Below, in pieces: positions 24,911-32,141 of a DNA stretch of 32,184 nt (its first letter is position 1; each line of letters opens with the position of its first letter). The DNA comes from Candidatus Flavonifractor merdigallinarum (lineage in GTDB: Bacteria; Bacillota; Clostridia; Oscillospirales; Oscillospiraceae). The position numbers and the translations under genes were made by a program. The stretch covers positions 1-32,184 of the forward strand of contig DXDX01000039.1 of assembly GCA_019115265.1 (NCBI GenBank), given 5' to 3'. The notes below the pieces were generated by a model that was given only the letters and a program-made list of their open reading frames with translations, had not been told where the DNA came from and did no database searches.

Positions 24911-25283
24911 TTGCGCTCGCCGCGCGGGCGTCCTACGCGGACAGCGCCCGATTTCTTTTCGCGGAAAAGAAATCGGGGAAAGAAAAGGCGGAGAGGGGAA
25001 CTTCTCGTTCCCCTCTCCACTCCCCTCCAAAAGGGCGGCCTTTTAGGGGGCCGCCCCATTGAGGGACAGTCACTGACAGTCTTTGCGGTCACCTGTCTTA
25101 CGCCGCAGTACAACACTTCCCTCATAGGTAGAACGCTCCCGCCCAAATGGCACCAAACTGGTGCAATCCCTCCGCAGTAGAACTTTAGCCCGGTTGCGCA
25201 TTTGGGGGAGTGTGCAGAGGGGGCAGCCCTCTCTGCGCTTTCTTTCCCACCGCCGAGTAGGCGGCCCGTCCGGCGAGGACAAA
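24911..25283. repeat. Dispersed hairpin repeat, copy C (interior inverted)
   Basis: A repeat of about 373 bp filling the gap between the convergent ymdB and asnA genes. Its left end matches the left end of copy B (TTGCGCTCGCCGCGCGGGC), including about 20 bases beyond it (24891 onward, CCAAGGCGGG). The right end is a weaker inverted copy (15 of 19 positions). The interior runs in the opposite sense: the CGATTTCTTTTC/GAAAAGAAATCG hairpin is at 24949-24975, the GGAGAGGGGAAC hairpin near 24990-25018, the GGGCGGCC hairpin near 25035-25059, and the core CCTATGAGG at 25120-25128 on the minus strand. No gene is evident within it. Confidence 0.85.
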
Positions 25284-25318
25284 GCCTCCCGCAACTGAGT
25301 CAGTCGCCCTATTGAAAC

Positions 25319-25350
25319 AAAAAAACACGGAGAACCGCTCCGGTTCTCCG
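25319..25350 (-). terminator. Intrinsic terminator of asnA
   Basis: Stem CGGAGAACC (25328-25336) pairs with GGTTCTCCG (25342-25350) with a five-base loop and is followed on the minus strand by a run of seven Ts (25325-25319). On the plus strand T-rich sequence also follows, so it may work both ways. Confidence 0.88.
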
Positions 25351-25366
25351 CGTTTTCTCTTGTTTT

Positions 25367-26380
25367 TTACAGCAGGATAACCCCCGCGTCCTGACAGGCC
25401 GCAATGGTCTCCCCGTCCCACACGCTGGCCTGTACTTCTCCAATGTGGGCCTTGCCCAGGAGAATCATGCACAGGCGGGACTGGCCGATGCCGCCGCCGA
25501 TGGTGAGGGGCAGCTTGCCCTCCAAGAGCAGCTTGTGGAAGGTCAGATTGCGCCGCTCGTCACAGCCTGCGGCGGTGAGCTGTTTATCCAGCACCTCGGG
25601 GCTCACCCGGATACCCATGGAAGACACCTCAAAAGCCCGGCCCAGCACGCTGTTCCACAGCAAAATATCCCCGTTGAGGCTCCAGTCGTCATAGTCGGGG
25701 GCCCGGCCGTCGTGGGGCTTCCCCGATTTGAGGGGGGCGCCAATCTGCATGAGGAACGTGGTGGGGTGGTCCTTCACCCAGGCGTTCTCCCGCTCCTTGG
25801 GGGAGAGCTCCGGCCAGCGGTCCTCCAGCTCCTGGGTGGTCACAAAGGACACCTCCCGCTCCAGCGTGGGCAGGGCGGTGAGCTGGGGATACACCGAGCG
25901 CAGGGTGGCCTGGGTATCCGCCATGGTGTTGACAATGGTGCGCACCGTCTCCTTGAGATAGTCGGCCGTCCGGTCCCGGGGGGCGATGACCTTTTCCCAG
26001 TCCCACTGGTCCACATACACCGAGTGGAGATTGTCCAGCTCCTCGTCCCGGCGGATGGCGTTCATATCGGTATAGAGCCCCTCGCCCACCGAGAACTGAT
26101 AGCGGTACAGGGCCATGCGCTTCCACTTGGCCAGGGAGTGAACCACCTGGGCGTCCCGCCCGGCGGCAGGAATGTCAAAGGAAACCGGGCGCTCCACGCC
26201 GTTGAGGTCGTCATTGAGGCCGGTGGCCGCCTCCACAAACAGAGGGGCCGACACCCGGCGCAGATGCAGGGCGCCGCCCAGCGTGTCCTCAAAAAGGCGC
26301 TTTAAAAGACCGATGGCCTTCTGGGTGTCGTACAGGTTGAGGCAGGGGGCATATCCTGCCGGAATGACGGTCTTTTCCAT
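25367..26380 (-). CDS. asnA: Aspartate-ammonia ligase AsnA
   Basis: A 337-residue ammonia-dependent asparagine synthetase (aspartate + NH3 + ATP to asparagine + AMP + PPi), cytosolic, with a class II aminoacyl-tRNA-synthetase-like fold. Visible blocks: LEDTLGG-like RLFEDTLGGALHLRRVSAPLF, NDDLNGVERPVSFDI, AKWKRMALYRYQF, GEGLYTDMNAIRRDEELDNLHS, YVDQWDWEK, SMGIRVSPEVLDKQL and GGGIGQSRLCM, which carries the ATP-binding Arg. Length is close to the E. coli enzyme (330). Start ATG 26380 with AAAGGAG upstream; longer starts run through the promoter. It is a single-gene unit, with promoter at 26445-26473 and a terminator. No T-box is seen in the 58-base leader. Confidence 0.96.
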   Translation of the reverse strand: MEKTVIPAGYAPCLNLYDTQKAIGLLKRLFEDTLGGALHLRRVSAPLFVEAATGLNDDLNGVERPVSFDIPAAGRDAQVVHSLAKWKRMALYRYQFSVGEGLYTDMNAIRRDEELDNLHSVYVDQWDWEKVIAPRDRTADYLKETVRTIVNTMADTQATLRSVYPQLTALPTLEREVSFVTTQELEDRWPELSPKERENAWVKDHPTTFLMQIGAPLKSGKPHDGRAPDYDDWSLNGDILLWNSVLGRAFEVSSMGIRVSPEVLDKQLTAAGCDERRNLTFHKLLLEGKLPLTIGGGIGQSRLCMILLGKAHIGEVQASVWDGETIAACQDAGVILL

Positions 26381-26444
26381 ACAAATCTCTCCTTTATTGG
26401 GAACTGCGGGCCCGCCCGCCAGCACCAAAAAATAACATGAAGGC

Positions 26445-26473
26445 ATTATAACCCATCCCGTCCGCTCTGGCAA
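26445..26473 (-). promoter_or_regulatory. Sigma-A promoter for asnA
   Basis: On the minus strand, TTGCCA (26468-26473), a 17-base spacer and a perfect TATAAT (26445-26450). Confidence 0.75.
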
Positions 26474-26505
26474 GAGCTCCGCTGCCCGAAAAAAACGCCT
26501 ACCCT

Positions 26506-26534
26506 GGCACAACTTTTGGACAGAGCGGCGCGTC
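26506..26534 (+). promoter_or_regulatory. Candidate ECF-sigma promoter for the SGNH-sigma operon
   Basis: GGCACAAC (ending 26513) and CGTC (26531-26534) are 17 bases apart, the layout of AAC/CGTC-type ECF promoters. No sigma-A pair is evident in front of this operon, which encodes an ECF sigma factor, so autoregulation is likely. The match is short and could be chance. Confidence 0.4.
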
Positions 26535-26567
26535 TATTGGATGCAAGTGAAAGGAGGCACCTCCATC

Positions 26568-27446
26568 GTGCACCGCCCGCCCCGTCGCCGGCGGCCCTCT
26601 GTGGGCCGGAGCGCCGCGTGGCTTTTGCTGGTCTCTCTGGTTGTAGCTGCTCTGTTTCTGCTGTTTGACCAGAGTACACGCACTTCCATACGTCCGATTC
26701 CCAACCGGCATGTCAGCTCTGCGGAACACACCTTTGTGGTTCCCACCCCAACGCCGACTCCAACACCTACCCCTACCCCCACGGCGACCCCCACGCCAAC
26801 CCCAACGCCGACGCCCACTCCCACCCCCTACGACTACTCCCAGCCCGTCCCCTCCGCTCCGGCGGTGGATGACGACTGGTTCCGGGACGCGGCTTTTCTG
26901 GGGGACTCCCGCACGGAGGGCCTGCTCTACTATACCTCCATCCGCCCCGGCGGCTCCTTTGCCTACCGGGGGCTCAACGCCCAGAGCATCCGCACCAAGG
27001 CCTTCGCGAAAACGTCCAGCGGCAAACAGACCGCGCTGGAGGCCCTGAAAGCGGGGACCTTCACCAAGGTCTATGTGATGCTGGGCATCAATGAGCTGGG
27101 ATGGTGGAGCGAAAAACAGTTTTATACCCAGTACGGGGAGCTGGTGGATCTCATCCGCGCCGCCCAGCCCTCCGCTCAGATTTACCTCCAGACCCTGATT
27201 CCGGTCACGGCGGCCAAATCCGCCGAGGGGGTGTACACCAATCTCCGCCTCCAGGCGTTTAACCAAATTATTCGCACCCTGGCCCAGGAAAAACAGGTCT
27301 ATCTCCTGGATGTGTGGTCCGCATTTGCCAATGCCCAGGGCGCGCTCCCCGCGGAACAGAGCAGCGACGGCATCCACCTCTACCCCCGGGACTACGACCA
27401 GTGGCTGGTCTATCTCAAATCCCACACCGTGGCCCCCGCGTCCTGA
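26568..27446 (+). CDS. Membrane-anchored SGNH hydrolase with Pro-Thr linker
   Basis: A 292-residue protein: a basic N terminus, a membrane segment at about 17-33, a (Pro-Thr)n linker at about 59-87, and an SGNH/GDSL hydrolase domain from about 105. Catalytic blocks are GDSRTEG (Ser114), GINELGWW (Asn175) and SSDGIHLYP (Asp267, His270), so the Ser-Asp-His triad looks complete; the block I Gly is in the loop before RTKAF. Start is GTG 26568: AAAGGAGG lies 10 bases before it, whereas the ATG at 26541 precedes the ribosome site. Such domains act as esterases on acylated envelope sugars or peptidoglycan. It is 19 bases upstream of the sigma gene, implying an envelope-stress function. Confidence 0.9.
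   Translation: MHRPPRRRRPSVGRSAAWLLLVSLVVAALFLLFDQSTRTSIRPIPNRHVSSAEHTFVVPTPTPTPTPTPTPTATPTPTPTPTPTPTPYDYSQPVPSAPAVDDDWFRDAAFLGDSRTEGLLYYTSIRPGGSFAYRGLNAQSIRTKAFAKTSSGKQTALEALKAGTFTKVYVMLGINELGWWSEKQFYTQYGELVDLIRAAQPSAQIYLQTLIPVTAAKSAEGVYTNLRLQAFNQIIRTLAQEKQVYLLDVWSAFANAQGALPAEQSSDGIHLYPRDYDQWLVYLKSHTVAPAS
26739..26830 (+). repeat. Pro-Thr coding tandem repeat
   Basis: A run of six-base Pro-Thr units (such as CCAACGCCGACT) inside the SGNH gene encodes the linker between membrane anchor and enzyme domain, probably spanning the cell wall. The run is broken once by Ala. Codon choice varies within the run, so it is not a pure slippage tract. Confidence 0.85.
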
Positions 27447-27465
27447 GCGCGGAGAGAGGAAGTGT

Positions 27466-27969
27466 ATGGTGGAACAGCATCTGGATAACCGCCGCATTCT
27501 CACTGAGTACATCCTGGCCAGTCAGGCCGACTTCTACCGCCTAGCGTACAGCTATGTAAAAGACCGGGACGCTGCGCTGGACGTGGTGCAGGAGAGCATT
27601 GTCAAGGCGCTGACCAAGGCCGACTCCCTGCGCAACCCCGAGCACGTCAAAACCTGGTTTTACCGCATCCTGGTCAACGAGAGCATCAACTGGTACCGCC
27701 GCGGCCAGCGCCTGGTCCCCCTGGCCGACCGGCTGGACCAGGAGGCGGCCCCCGAGCTGGACCACGGCGCCCGGCTGGACCTCTACGACGCCATGGAGCG
27801 CCTGAACGAGAAGGAGCGCACGGTGGTGCGCCTGCGCTACTTTGAAGATTTGAAACTGGAGGAGATTGCCCGGGTCACCGGCGTCAATCTCAGCACCGTC
27901 AAGACCCGCCTCTACAAGGGGCTGCGGCACCTGAAAGAATGGACGAAGGAGGACTGGAACGATGCATGA
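27466..27969 (+). CDS. ECF-type RNA polymerase sigma factor (SigV-like)
   Basis: A 167-residue group IV sigma factor. Region 2 covers about 10-80 (FYRLAYSYVKDRDAALDVVQESIVKAL, with the -10 recognition helix, and TWFYRILVNESINWYRR). Region 4 covers about 105-160 (LNEKERTVVRLRYFEDLKLEEIARVTGVNLSTVKTRLYKGLRHLKEW), with the helix-turn-helix that reads the -35. GAGGAAG precedes the ATG. It overlaps the next gene by 8 bases; that gene encodes an RsiV-like membrane protein, the expected anti-sigma factor. The layout with an upstream SGNH hydrolase resembles lysozyme-responsive SigV systems, which control O-acetylation or deacetylation of the wall. That parallel is inference. Confidence 0.95.
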   Translation: MVEQHLDNRRILTEYILASQADFYRLAYSYVKDRDAALDVVQESIVKALTKADSLRNPEHVKTWFYRILVNESINWYRRGQRLVPLADRLDQEAAPELDHGARLDLYDAMERLNEKERTVVRLRYFEDLKLEEIARVTGVNLSTVKTRLYKGLRHLKEWTKEDWNDA

Positions 27970-28813
27970 TGATCTGCAAAAAGCCAAACAGCGCTATGAG
28001 TCCACAGAGATTCCGCCGGAGCTCTCCTTTACCGTGGCCGCCGCTGTGCGGGAGGGGGAGCGCCGCCGCCAGCGCCGCCGCTCCGCCCGGCGGAGCCTGG
28101 GGGCAGGTCTGGCCGCCTGCGCCTGCTTCTGCCTGCTGGTCAACAGCAGCCCCGCCTTTGCCAGTGCCCTGGCCGATGTGCCGGTGCTGGGGGACCTGGC
28201 CCGTATCATCACAGTAGAGCGCTACCAGATCAACGACCGGGACCGCCTCATTGACGTGCGCCTTCCCGCCCTCACCGACACCGGCGACACCGATTTGGAG
28301 CAGCGCATCAACACCGAAATCCGTACCCGCATTGACGAGGTGCTGGACCAGGCGGAGCAGCGGGCCAGAGCGGCCCGGGAGGCCTTTGTGGAGACGGGGG
28401 GCCGGGAAGAGGACTTTACTCCCATTCTCATTAATGTGGACTATGAGGTCAAGTGCTCCAATGAGCAGTACCTCTCCTTTGTCATCACCAAGACGGAGAC
28501 GCAGGCCAACGCCTACTCCGAGTTTTACCTCTACAATCTGGACCTCACCACCGGCACCCAGCTCACCCTTCCCGACCTGCTGGGCCCCGACTGGCGGACG
28601 CGGTGCGACCAGGCGGTCAAGGAGGGCATTCTCCAGAGCGAACAGGCGGGGGGCGTCTACTTCGCGCCGGGCGAGGGCGGCTTTGAGACCGTCTCCGACG
28701 ACCAGAAATTCTACCTCAATTCGCAGGGACAGCCGGTGCTGCTCTTTGAGAAATATGAGATTGCGCCGGGGTATATGGGGGTGCAGGAATTCCCAGTTTC
28801 TGTATCTCCCTGA
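27962..28813 (+). CDS. RsiV-like membrane anti-sigma factor (DUF3298 domain)
   Basis: A 283-residue single-pass membrane protein. Residues 1-45 are a charged cytosolic part that should hold the sigma factor; 46-66 form the membrane segment; SPAFASALADVPVLGDL follows just outside, as is common in this family; the outer part carries a DUF4163/DUF3298-like fold ending with YLYNLDLTTGTQLTLPDLL and the C-terminal GYMGVQEFPV. RsiV of B. subtilis has the same plan (285 residues), binds lysozyme and is then cut by proteases. The gene overlaps the sigma gene by 8 bases. Which signal it senses here is unknown. Confidence 0.88.
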   Translation: MHDDLQKAKQRYESTEIPPELSFTVAAAVREGERRRQRRRSARRSLGAGLAACACFCLLVNSSPAFASALADVPVLGDLARIITVERYQINDRDRLIDVRLPALTDTGDTDLEQRINTEIRTRIDEVLDQAEQRARAAREAFVETGGREEDFTPILINVDYEVKCSNEQYLSFVITKTETQANAYSEFYLYNLDLTTGTQLTLPDLLGPDWRTRCDQAVKEGILQSEQAGGVYFAPGEGGFETVSDDQKFYLNSQGQPVLLFEKYEIAPGYMGVQEFPVSVSP

Positions 28814-28851
28814 GCTTCCGCAAAAAACTCAAACTTTTTTCAAAATAGCTG

Positions 28852-28880
28852 TTGACAAATCGCCGTCTTTCCGCTATACT
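28852..28880 (+). promoter_or_regulatory. Strong sigma-A promoter for the tRNA operon
   Basis: TTGACA (28852-28857), a 17-base spacer and TATACT (28875-28880), 33 bases before the first tRNA. The -35 is a perfect consensus, fitting a stable-RNA operon. Confidence 0.9.
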
Positions 28881-28913
28881 AAGTCTCGCCCTGTTTGAGC
28901 AGCGGTTCTGAAT

Positions 28914-28990
28914 GGCGGTATAGCTCAGTTGGCTAGAGCATGCGGTTCATACCCGCAGTGTCCCCGGTTCAAATCCAGGTACCGCTACCA
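28914..28990 (+). tRNA. tRNA-Met (anticodon CAT), elongator type
   Basis: A 77-base cloverleaf with encoded CCA. Acceptor GGCGGTA/TACCGCT, anticodon loop TTCATAC closed by TGCGG/CCGCA, T-loop TTCAAAT. The first pair is G-T, not the C-A mismatch of initiators, so it is elongator Met (or Ile2 if modified; Met is the better fit by the rest of the sequence). The T-stem has a C-A mismatch in the middle (CCCGG with CCAGG). Confidence 0.93.
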
Positions 28991-29016
28991 AAAACGGCAT
29001 CTGCCGTTTCTCGCTT

Positions 29017-29091
29017 GGCGCGTTGGTCAAGCGGTTAAGACACCGCCCTTTCACGGCGGTAACACGGGTTCGATTCCCGTACGCGTCACCA
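29017..29091 (+). tRNA. tRNA-Glu (anticodon TTC)
   Basis: A 75-base cloverleaf with encoded CCA. Acceptor GGCGCGT/ACGCGTC, anticodon loop CTTTCAC closed by CCGCC/GGCGG, T-arm CGGGTTCGATTCCCG. The 26-base spacer from tRNA-Met holds a near-perfect inverted repeat AAACGGCA/TGCCGTTT, which may be a processing site. Confidence 0.96.
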
Positions 29092-29120
29092 CGACGGGAG
29101 AGGAATCGCTCCCGCCAATT

Positions 29121-29197
29121 GGAGGCTTAGCTCAGCTGGTTAGAGCGCCTGCTTCACACGCAGGAGGTCGATGGTTCGAGTCCATTAGTCTCCACCA
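29121..29197 (+). tRNA. tRNA-Val (anticodon CAC)
   Basis: A 77-base cloverleaf with encoded CCA. Acceptor GGAGGCT/AGTCTCC, anticodon loop TTCACAC closed by CCTGC/GCAGG, T-loop TTCGAGT. It ends the three-gene tRNA operon, with a terminator 9 bases after it. Confidence 0.95.
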
Positions 29198-29205
29198 ATT
29201 GTTAG

Positions 29206-29237
29206 AAATCCGAACCTGTTACGGGTTCGGATTTTTT
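29206..29237 (+). terminator. Intrinsic terminator of the tRNA operon
   Basis: Stem AAATCCGAACC (29206-29216) pairs with GGTTCGGATTT (29224-29234), loop of seven, followed by a T-run. Confidence 0.92.
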
Positions 29238-29299
29238 GCATCTATGTATAAAAAATCCTATCGTTTTCGACGGGATTGGACTGTGTTGGGCCGGTCCCC

Positions 29300-29328
29300 T
29301 TGCTTTTTCGTGGAAAACCGTATAAAAT
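29300..29328 (+). promoter_or_regulatory. Candidate promoter for the SLH protein gene
   Basis: TTGCTT (29300-29305), a 17-base spacer and TAAAAT (29323-29328), about 92 bases before the gene start. The leader has no structure I recognise. Confidence 0.5.
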
Positions 29329-29420
29329 GAATCTGAAACCCCCTTGGAAGCAACGGGACACAGCAAACCGCTGTTTCTGCCCGGTTGAACCCCCCGTTCC
29401 AGTGAGAGGAGATATCCACG

Positions 29421-30668
29421 ATGAAACGATGGAAACAAACCCTTGCACTGCTGCTCTGCGCGGTGCTCTGCTTCACCACCCTGTCGGCCAGCGCCCTTGC
29501 CGCGGAGAACTGGCCCGGAAAGACCGACCCCATCACAGCCTGCTTCACCAGCGGTTCCAGGGATTCGGCCAAAAGTACCGGCAAGTTCCCCGAATACAGA
29601 AGCGGACGCACCACCTGGACACTGTCCAACGGCGTGCTGGTCATCAGCGGAACAGGCTGGGCATCGGATGCCAATGACAAACTCTTTGACGGTAACCCCT
29701 ATATTGAAACCGTTATTGTCAAAGACGGGGTTACCGGAGTGGACGCCGGCATGTTCAAAAACCTGCCCAACTTCAAAAACTATATTGTTATGAACAACAG
29801 CGCGAACATCCGTGCCAGCGTGCAGGATTGCCCGCTTATGGACAATTTTATCATCGGCGCCAATCTGGAAAACAATCCGATGCACAGTCTCAAGCGCGAA
29901 GTCTATGACTACATCAAAGTCACCGCAGGCGGTGTCACCGGCGTGACGGGCGGCGTCTCCGTTGTGCAGCCCGTTGCCATCGCCAACCGTGTATTCATCA
30001 GCAGTGCGTTCAGCGATTTCAATACTGCCGTCACCGATGCCAAGGCGCTCATTGCCAAGATGAAGCTGCCCGTCTCCGCGCTGGCCCTGCTGCCCGTGGA
30101 ACTGGGCGGCACATTCAGCGGCCCCTTCGTCAGCAATTGGGCACAGACGATTGTGACCAGCGCCGAGAACCGCGGCCTCATCCCCAGCGGTCTGGGGGAG
30201 GATTACACCAGACCCATTACCCGCGCCCAGTTTGCCGCCCTGGCTGTACGGGCCTATGAAACGCTCACCGGCACCGCTTTAACCATAAAAGACACCTCGG
30301 ACTTTGCCGACTGCACCAGCACCAGCAGCATGGATGTGTACAAGGCCTATTACCTGGGCATTATGAACGGTTATAACCGAGCGGACAGACGTTGGGAAAC
30401 CTATGTCGGCCCCCACGACCCCATTACGCGGGAACAGGCAGCCACCATGCTGGCCCGTCTGGCCCAGGTTTTGGGCAAACCCCTGTCCAAAGCCGCGTCC
30501 ACACCTTTTACCGATGCTGTCTCTGACTGGGCAAAGGACAATGTATCCAGAGTCTACAACATCGGCATTATGACCGGTACCAGCGCCACCACTTTTTCCG
30601 CAAGCTCCAACTTCACCATTGAACAATCCATTATCGCCATGGTCCGTATGGCAGACTATGTCAGCTGA
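29421..30668 (+). CDS. Surface protein with BspA-like cap and SLH domains
   Basis: A 415-residue exported protein. The signal peptide is residues 1-28 (LSASALAAE). Residues 62-120 (TTWTLSNGVLVISGTG ... VKDGVTGVDAGMFKNLPNF) look like the start of a BspA-type leucine-rich repeat domain, but full repeats are missing. From about 255 to 415 there are two to three SLH repeats (RPITRAQFAALAVRAYE, DPITREQAATMLARLAQ, SDWAKDNVSRVYNIGIMTG) that should bind wall polymers. GAGGAGA precedes the ATG. Its wording uses more A/T than neighbouring genes (for example AAC, AAA, ATT runs), so it may have a different history; this was judged by eye. A strong terminator follows. Confidence 0.9.
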   Translation: MKRWKQTLALLLCAVLCFTTLSASALAAENWPGKTDPITACFTSGSRDSAKSTGKFPEYRSGRTTWTLSNGVLVISGTGWASDANDKLFDGNPYIETVIVKDGVTGVDAGMFKNLPNFKNYIVMNNSANIRASVQDCPLMDNFIIGANLENNPMHSLKREVYDYIKVTAGGVTGVTGGVSVVQPVAIANRVFISSAFSDFNTAVTDAKALIAKMKLPVSALALLPVELGGTFSGPFVSNWAQTIVTSAENRGLIPSGLGEDYTRPITRAQFAALAVRAYETLTGTALTIKDTSDFADCTSTSSMDVYKAYYLGIMNGYNRADRRWETYVGPHDPITREQAATMLARLAQVLGKPLSKAASTPFTDAVSDWAKDNVSRVYNIGIMTGTSATTFSASSNFTIEQSIIAMVRMADYVS

Positions 30669-30683
30669 CCCTCCGGATACAGC

Positions 30684-30723
30684 AACGCCCCCGTGGAACC
30701 AATTCCACGGGGGCGTTGTTTTT
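30684..30723 (+). terminator. Intrinsic terminator of the SLH protein gene
   Basis: Perfect 15-base arms, AACGCCCCCGTGGAA (30684-30698) and its complement (30703-30717), four-base loop, followed by GTTTTT. It lies 15 bases after the stop codon. Confidence 0.93.
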
Positions 30724-30762
30724 CACTTTGACATTCCTGAAAAACACCGAAATCCAGCTTGC

Positions 30763-30999
30763 CTATTCCATTTTTTTGCCGCAATAGGGACAGTATGCGC
30801 CGGTGCTGCGGTCCAGGAATCTTCCGCAGTGTGGGCAGCGATAGTATGTAAAGTGGAGAACCAGCGCAACAATCAGCAGCAACAGCCCCGCCACAATCAG
30901 CAACGCGCTTTGTACCAGAGCGCCCCCAGAGCCAGTACCGCACCGGCTGTACTCAGTCTCAATACCATTTTCCGGACGGTACGCGGTGAATCTTTCCAC
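30763..30999 (-). CDS. Small zinc-ribbon membrane protein
   Basis: A 78-residue protein with a GTG start: a polar N terminus of about 28 residues, one strong membrane segment ([17 protein letters not shown], about 32-49), and a C-terminal zinc ribbon with two knuckles, CPHCG and CPYCG, 14 residues apart. The ribosome site GGGAGG lies about 9 bases before the GTG. An ATG two bases earlier (31001) in another frame uses the same site and gives a 34-residue hydrophobic peptide ending at 30897. Which start is used, or whether a frameshift joins them, is open. The zinc-ribbon frame is real by its Cys pattern. Function unknown; such proteins are common in Clostridia. Confidence 0.65.
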   Translation of the reverse strand: MERFTAYRPENGIETEYSRCGTGSGGALVQSALLIVAGLLLLIVALVLHFTYYRCPHCGRFLDRSTGAYCPYCGKKME

Positions 31000-31132
31000 A
31001 TGGTCCCACCTCCCGGTGTTTTTTTCAGTATACCATGATTTTCCCCGCCCTGCAACGCAGAACCCCTGTCACCCTCTCCCCTGCCGCCGTCTATATTGGA
31101 AAGAGCGTATTTTTCAGAAAGCAGGGATTTGT

Positions 31133-32101
31133 ATGATTTATTCTGAGGATTGCAGCCGGTGCCGCTGCTCCTGTCCATGCCGCTGCTGCCCCGGCGCCAC
31201 CGGGCCGACGGGACCCACCGGACCCCAAGGACCCAGCGGCCCCACCGGTGCAACCGGGGCCACAGGCGCAACCGGTCCCGCCGGACCCATAGGGCCGACC
31301 GGCCCAACAGGCCCCGCCGGAAGCGGCAGCAACACCGGCCCTACCGGGCCAACGGGGCCAACCGGTCCCCAGGGTGTCCCCGGACCAACTGGTCCAACCG
31401 GTCCTCAAGGTGTCACCGGGCCAACTGGCCCAACCGGTCCCCAAGGCGTTGCCGGACCGACTGGCCCAACCGGTCCCCAGGGTGTCGCCGGACCAACCGG
31501 CCCAACCGGTCCCCAGGGTGTCGCCGGCCCAACCGGCCCAACCGGCCCCCAGGGCATCACCGGACCAACAGGCCCAACCGGTCCCCAGGGCATCACCGGA
31601 CCGACTGGACCAACCGGCCCCCAGGGACCCACAGGGCCAACGGGGCCTCAAGGCGTCACGGGTTCAACCGGACCGACAGGCCCAACGGGGGCAGCGCCGG
31701 AGGATGTGTTTGCCTCTTATTTTAACTTTCAGTATCCCATGGTCCGAAATACCCTGTTGGATTTGCTGCCCGATATCACAGACCCTACGGGGCACATCAC
31801 CCAAGCCGATACCAAACGTATTGCCTTGCAGCCGGGTTATTATCTGGTGTCTTATAAGGTATCGGCCATTTTCCCGGCCCCCAACTATTTGCAGGTGACG
31901 CCGTCGTATAACGGCACCCCCCGGCTGGAATATGGCGTCTATTTTGCCACCAACGCCGCCGGGTCCAGCGCCTGCGGCTCGGGCATTTTTATTATCCGTG
32001 CGCCAGCGCCCACGGTGCTGACGTTCAGCTATAGCGGCTCCGCCGATGCCCGGGACGGGGAAATCAATGTGACGATTCTCAAGTTGAATCGTCCCCTGTA
32101 A
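31133..32101 (+). CDS. Collagen-like surface protein (spore-coat/exosporium type)
   Basis: A 322-residue protein in three parts. Residues 1-20 are Cys-rich ([13 protein letters not shown]) with no signal peptide. Residues 21 to about 187 are Gly-X-Y triplets, mostly GPT, GPQ and GAT, including repeats of [12 protein letters not shown] type. The C-terminal domain of about 135 residues ([13 protein letters not shown] ... [12 protein letters not shown]) looks like the BclA-C/TNF-like trimer domains that top bacterial collagens. The lack of a signal peptide fits a spore-surface protein made in the mother cell. Start ATG 31133 has only a modest ribosome site (GCAGGGA). Its promoter is not clear; TATATT at 31092-31097 may be part of one. 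Confidence 0.88.
   Translation: MIYSEDCSRCRCSCPCRCCPGATGPTGPTGPQGPSGPTGATGATGATGPAGPIGPTGPTGPAGSGSNTGPTGPTGPTGPQGVPGPTGPTGPQGVTGPTGPTGPQGVAGPTGPTGPQGVAGPTGPTGPQGVAGPTGPTGPQGITGPTGPTGPQGITGPTGPTGPQGPTGPTGPQGVTGSTGPTGPTGAAPEDVFASYFNFQYPMVRNTLLDLLPDITDPTGHITQADTKRIALQPGYYLVSYKVSAIFPAPNYLQVTPSYNGTPRLEYGVYFATNAAGSSACGSGIFIIRAPAPTVLTFSYSGSADARDGEINVTILKLNRPL
31360..31640 (+). repeat. 36-bp tandem repeat in the collagen-like gene
   Basis: Seven to eight near-identical 36-base units, each encoding twelve residues of type [14 protein letters not shown]. Differences between units are mostly third-base or at the last codons. Such repeats change number by slippage or recombination, so length may vary among strains. 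Confidence 0.9.
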
Positions 32102-32141
32102 TCAAACGCAGTACCCAGAACGCAAAGATAAAAGTTTTACT

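Noticed and set aside
31203-31690. CRISPR array
   Set aside because: The regular 36-bp repeats have no unique spacers and are in-frame Gly-X-Y codons of the collagen-like protein.
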